Positions 60,832-64,000 of a DNA stretch of 64,000 nucleotides are shown piece by piece. The DNA is taken from contig CAMKKZ010000020.1 in the NCBI GenBank assembly GCA_946413525.1, positions 1 to 64,000 of the forward strand, read 5' to 3'. Under the pieces are notes generated by a model. The model had not been told where the DNA came from, did no database searches, and saw only the letters and a program-made list of their open reading frames with translations. The stretch is from an uncultured Oribacterium sp. (lineage in GTDB: Bacteria; Bacillota; Clostridia; Lachnospirales; Lachnospiraceae). Each line of letters begins with the position of its first letter. Position 1 is the stretch's first letter. A program made the position numbers and the translations under genes.

Positions 60832-63456
60832 ATGTTGACAAATCGGGAAATCAGAAAATTTGCATGGAGGCAGATGCGCGGAAACTGGGGGGCGATGATT
60901 GGAGCTTATTTTTTAAGCCTGATCGTTTCAATTCTACCCATGCTGCTTACATGCTTTTGTTTTGTTGTGCCGGTGCTTTTCCTTGGAGATTGGGACATTT
61001 CCATCACAATTCCCGATTTCATCCAGAGGTTGATGCTTCACAGGAGATATTTTGTGGCTGCCGCAGGGCTTGCCACAGCCGCATTCTTTTGCCTTTTGCT
61101 TTATATACTGAGCGGAACCGGCCTTGGCATCATGAAAATGTTTTTCAGGATTGTACGTGGGGAAAAGGTAAAGGCCGCGGATGTGTTTAAAGGATTCCGT
61201 TCCTTTGGCCATGTCCTGAATTATTTTTTTGTCTGCCTGATCTCATTCCTGATCCAAACGGCCATCATGCTTCCCAATGAGCTTGTGGGGCGGAGATACG
61301 GCGTGAATTCGGGCAATGCGCGCATTACCGAGGTCATTACCTTTATTGTGCTGATCGTGGCTTCCATCTTTATCAATATGGCGGTTTTTGCCTGTGCTGA
61401 AAAAGAGGAGAGGGGGCCCTTGGCAAGCCTCGGGCTGTCTCTGAAGCTTATGAACGGTCGCTGGATAAAGTTTTATATCCTGATGCTTTCCTTCTTTCCA
61501 TGGGTCTTTCTTAGCATGCTGACCCTGGGAATCGGATGTCTCATTTTGATTCCATATCAAATGGCGGCTCAGACGATTTTTTTCCTGAGCGCCTATGGCG
61601 AGGATTATCCAATGGGCGAGCAGGGGTACCTTCCACCGGGCGGTCAGCCGGGTAATCAGCCCGGCTTCTATGGGACTGCTGGTCAGAACCCTCAGGCCGG
61701 AAGGGAGGACCAGGCTTTTCTGGGAACCGGGCAGGCTCCGGATGCTCCGGCCGGGTCCAGGAATCAGGAAGGGCAGCAGGAGGGCTGGGACAAGGAAACG
61801 CCTCAGGACAGGTCCATAGCCCACAGGCCGTATGAAGAGGTTTACCGCGAGGCGACGGCGGGCGTGGGGACAGGGAAGGATGAAAGCGGCTCACCGGCGG
61901 GCAGCCCGCTTGTTTCTCTTAATAAGGAAAAAACCGGCCAGCAGCCTGCTTCCTTGAATCCAGCCCCCGGCAATGCCGGATCCGCGGCAGCCAATGGGCC
62001 ATTTTCCACGGGAGCGCCGGGAGCCCCCGCCAACACTTTCGCGCCGGGAGCCCCCGCCAACACCTTCGCGCCGGGCACACCTGCCAACACCTTCACGCCG
62101 GGTACACCTGCCAACACCTTTGCGCCAGGCGCTCAGAGCTCCGGCGACGGCGCGGCATCTCCGGCTTCCGCAGGCGCCCAGGCTGCTTCGGGCTCCGCGG
62201 CTAATGCAGCTTCCGCGGACGCATCAGCTTTTGCGGGCGCGTCGTCATTTATGGGTTCAGCGGGTTCCACGCCCTACGGAGCCGCGTCTCCTTCCTTAGG
62301 CGCGCCGGCGGCCCCTGCTGCCAGCACCACAGTTAATACCGCCGTCAACGCTGCAGTTAAGGCCGAAGACAACGCGGCCGCCGCGAATTCTTCCGGGAAG
62401 GATTCGGAGAGGCCCGACCCCGTTTCGATTGTGAGGGAACCGGAGGAAGAGGCATTCCCCTCGTCCTCCATTTATCAGTCTTACCAGGCCTATCAGGCAG
62501 GCTATGCCGCCGGAGCCGGGAAAAGCTTTCCGGGGCTGCAAGGCCAGGAAGCCGAGAAGCCCGGCGTGGTGCCTTTCCTCGATACGGGGAAGCTTTCGGA
62601 GGATAACGGGTGGACCAGTTATGAAATGTGGAAAAGAAAGCATGGTTTCCCCGTTTCACAGATGCTTCCTGACGAGGTGAGCCTGAGCGCCGCCAGGACG
62701 GATAATGTAAACGAAAGGATCCGGGAGTTGTCTGAGGAGGATGGTGGTTCCTCAAATCCGAATGAAGCTTCCGTTTCCGCAGCGTCTCTTCGTTCCCGGA
62801 TCGGAGGGGGCGGGCAATCAGGTTTCCTTTCTTCCGGAGGCAACCCTTACGGAGGTTGGGGGCGGCAGCCCTTCCAAAGCTCCGGATCGGCCTTCGGAGA
62901 CGGCAGCGGGGTGAACGGGGATGGAGATTCTCCGTCAGAGAAACACGGGAAGGCCGTGATTTATTCGGAAAATGACATCCTGGAAGAGGATCCGGGATTC
63001 TCTTCCCGCTCTGAGGAGAGAGCGGCGGAGGATTCGGCATCCACATCCTTCGACAGGAGTATTGGATTCACAAGGTTCGGACACGATATGCCGACAAGGA
63101 AGAATTCCGTCCCATATTCTGACAAAAATGCGGCTCCTCCCAAATTCCGGGTCACATTGGATGAAGAACCTTTCAGCACCGCAGGGCAGTCGTTATGGCA
63201 GGATTCAGAGAGGCAAAAGCCTGAAGTGACCGATGAGGAGTCCGCGTCATCTTCCGGCCGTATCGGTTTTTCCAGATTTGGAAAGGGAAGGTTTGTTTCC
63301 GGCAGCGCGTCGGATAATGTCTCCGGCAGCGCGCCGGACAATGTTTCCGGCGAGGCGTCGGATAATGATTCCGGTACTGCATCAGATAATGTTACCGGAT
63401 TCGGGTCAGGCGATTCCGAGCAGCCCTGGGAGGGGGCGGAACGGAGGCAGGAATGA
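60832..63456 (+). CDS. DUF975-like polytopic membrane protein with long repetitive tail
   Basis: The ~874-residue protein starts at ATG 60832. The first ~260 residues carry about five or six membrane segments and the LTNREIRKFAWRQMRGNWGAMIGAYFL start of DUF975-type proteins. The remaining ~600 residues are hydrophilic and low in complexity: Ala/Pro/Gly/Gln, four 9-residue APGAPANTF repeats, and later SGSASDNVSG-type repeats. DUF975 proteins are usually only ~200-300 residues, so the tail is exceptional. It ends overlapping nrdR (ATGA at 63453). The function is unknown; an envelope-spanning or scaffold role is a guess. Confidence 0.75.
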   Translation: MLTNREIRKFAWRQMRGNWGAMIGAYFLSLIVSILPMLLTCFCFVVPVLFLGDWDISITIPDFIQRLMLHRRYFVAAAGLATAAFFCLLLYILSGTGLGIMKMFFRIVRGEKVKAADVFKGFRSFGHVLNYFFVCLISFLIQTAIMLPNELVGRRYGVNSGNARITEVITFIVLIVASIFINMAVFACAEKEERGPLASLGLSLKLMNGRWIKFYILMLSFFPWVFLSMLTLGIGCLILIPYQMAAQTIFFLSAYGEDYPMGEQGYLPPGGQPGNQPGFYGTAGQNPQAGREDQAFLGTGQAPDAPAGSRNQEGQQEGWDKETPQDRSIAHRPYEEVYREATAGVGTGKDESGSPAGSPLVSLNKEKTGQQPASLNPAPGNAGSAAANGPFSTGAPGAPANTFAPGAPANTFAPGTPANTFTPGTPANTFAPGAQSSGDGAASPASAGAQAASGSAANAASADASAFAGASSFMGSAGSTPYGAASPSLGAPAAPAASTTVNTAVNAAVKAEDNAAAANSSGKDSERPDPVSIVREPEEEAFPSSSIYQSYQAYQAGYAAGAGKSFPGLQGQEAEKPGVVPFLDTGKLSEDNGWTSYEMWKRKHGFPVSQMLPDEVSLSAARTDNVNERIRELSEEDGGSSNPNEASVSAASLRSRIGGGGQSGFLSSGGNPYGGWGRQPFQSSGSAFGDGSGVNGDGDSPSEKHGKAVIYSENDILEEDPGFSSRSEERAAEDSASTSFDRSIGFTRFGHDMPTRKNSVPYSDKNAAPPKFRVTLDEEPFSTAGQSLWQDSERQKPEVTDEESASSSGRIGFSRFGKGRFVSGSASDNVSGSAPDNVSGEASDNDSGTASDNVTGFGSGDSEQPWEGAERRQE
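62014..62121 (+). repeat. 27-bp in-frame minisatellite in the DUF975-like gene
   Basis: Four units of GCGCCGGGAGCCCCCGCCAACACCTTC type (62014, 62041, 62068, 62095) encode APGAPANTF. Third positions and one Ala/Thr swap differ among units. Confidence 0.92.
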
Positions 63457-63950
63457 AATGTCCATTTTGCAATGAGGATGACAACCGGGTGATCGACTCC
63501 AGGCCGGCGGAGGACAATACCATGGTCCGGAGGAGAAGATTGTGCGAGTTTTGCGGCAAGCGTTTCACGACCTATGAGAAGCTGGAGACTATCCCGATGA
63601 TGGTCATCAAGAAGGATCAGAGCCGTGTCCCGTACGACCGAAGCAAGATCGAGGTCGGCATCATACGATCTTGCCATAAGCGTCCTATTTCGCCGGATGT
63701 CATCAGGGAAATGGTGGATGAAATTGAAAACAGTATCTTTTCTATAGAGGAAAGGGAGATTTCCTCGCAGAAAATTGGAGAGCTCGTCATTGACAAGCTG
63801 AAACAGGTTGACCAGGTGGCCTATGTCAGGTTCGCGTCCGTTTACCGGGAATTCAAGGATGTTAACACCTTCGTGGAAGAAATCGGCAAGCTCCTGACGG
63901 GAAATGGGAATTCCAATTCAGAACCACATGAAAATAATGGAGCCGTATAG
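63453..63950 (+). CDS. nrdR: NrdR transcriptional repressor of ribonucleotide reductase
   Basis: The 165-residue protein has the zinc ribbon MKCPFCNEDD...RRLCEFCGKRFTTYE and an ATP-cone (MVIKKDQSRVPYDRSKIEVGI...), the two domains of NrdR. It binds NrdR boxes and senses ATP/dATP. Normal length is about 150 residues. The extra C-terminal residues (GNGNSNSEPHENNGAV) end in a TAG that belongs to a RepA unit. The start codon overlaps the preceding stop. Confidence 0.96.
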   Translation: MKCPFCNEDDNRVIDSRPAEDNTMVRRRRLCEFCGKRFTTYEKLETIPMMVIKKDQSRVPYDRSKIEVGIIRSCHKRPISPDVIREMVDEIENSIFSIEEREISSQKIGELVIDKLKQVDQVAYVRFASVYREFKDVNTFVEEIGKLLTGNGNSNSEPHENNGAV

Positions 63951-64000
63951 CTTGCGATGCCGCGTTGCTTTGTTCAGGATTCAGAGGGACAAAAACCTGC
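63939..64000 (+). repeat. RepA unit (B type), cut by window end
   Basis: GGAGCCGTATAGCTTGCGATGCCGC continues to TTCAGAGGGACAAAAACC at the edge. Its first 12 bases encode the last residues and stop of nrdR. Confidence 0.82.

Noticed and set aside
60690..61190. 166-codon frame overlapping the DUF975-like start
   Set aside because: It runs through the ribosome binding site and coding region of the next gene in another frame; no domain.

Overview
The window looks like chromosomal DNA of a Clostridia-type Gram-positive bacterium, most likely a Lachnospiraceae member. The supporting signs are moderately high GC in the housekeeping genes, strong AGGAGG-type ribosome binding sites, NrdR, a ClpS/ClpA pair, a D-alanylation-type operon, an Rpn-family nuclease-like gene pair, and a Gram-positive type IV pilus block. 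This placement is inferred from gene content, not from a marker gene.

Layout. Bases 1-24507 are accessory and surface-oriented. They hold the 3' part of a large cell-surface protein with an Asn-Gly linker (1-3048), an Rpn/PD-(D/E)XK nuclease-like gene, a broken Rpn relative, and an IS91-type transposase/integrase wreck. Next come a 5131-residue secreted protein (7624-23019) with four beta-helix modules and a second Rpn-like gene. The two surface genes share a nearly identical C-terminal anchor (MARTGGSGT plus a membrane segment), the same 3' tandem repeats, the same terminator and a downstream Rpn-like gene, so they look like two copies of one cassette. Bases 24816-26287 encode a small membrane protein and a secreted transglutaminase-like protein with wall-binding repeats. 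Bases 26714-34068 form a Dlt-like module: carrier protein, MBOAT acyltransferase, SGNH-like protein, secreted protein, AMP-forming ligase, then a VanX-type D-Ala-D-Ala dipeptidase. Bases 34179-43554 mix mobile and stress genes: a RelBE-type pair, an AT-rich GHKL-ATPase/HExxH protein of unknown role, an intact IS1634-type element with 35-bp inverted repeats and a 5-bp target duplication, an XRE regulator, clpS-clpA, a probably frameshifted HTH gene, and a two-gene unit ending in a GNAT-like protein.

Bases 44020-64000 are mainly core functions: a Tat-exported FMN/FAD reductase, uvrA, an HPt protein, a secreted transglutaminase-like protein, a compact type IV pilus operon (51206-55398, PilC/GspF, three or four pilin-like proteins, PilT), transketolase, a NUDIX hydrolase, apt, greA, a CBS-domain protein, a DUF975-like membrane protein with a long repetitive tail, and nrdR.

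The most unusual feature is the density of dispersed repeats. One family (about 69-72 bp, at least a dozen copies) ends in a hairpin with compensatory base changes followed directly by a Shine-Dalgarno sequence. It sits just before many starts, supplies stop codons to upstream genes, and is inserted in frame in one CDS. A second family has several hairpins whose arms change together between copies. A third is a pair of MITE-like elements with GTAACTATTCA ends, one with a perfect 8-bp target duplication. Several genes also contain in-frame minisatellites of 9, 12 or 14 codons. All calls are from reading the sequence; no database search was run.
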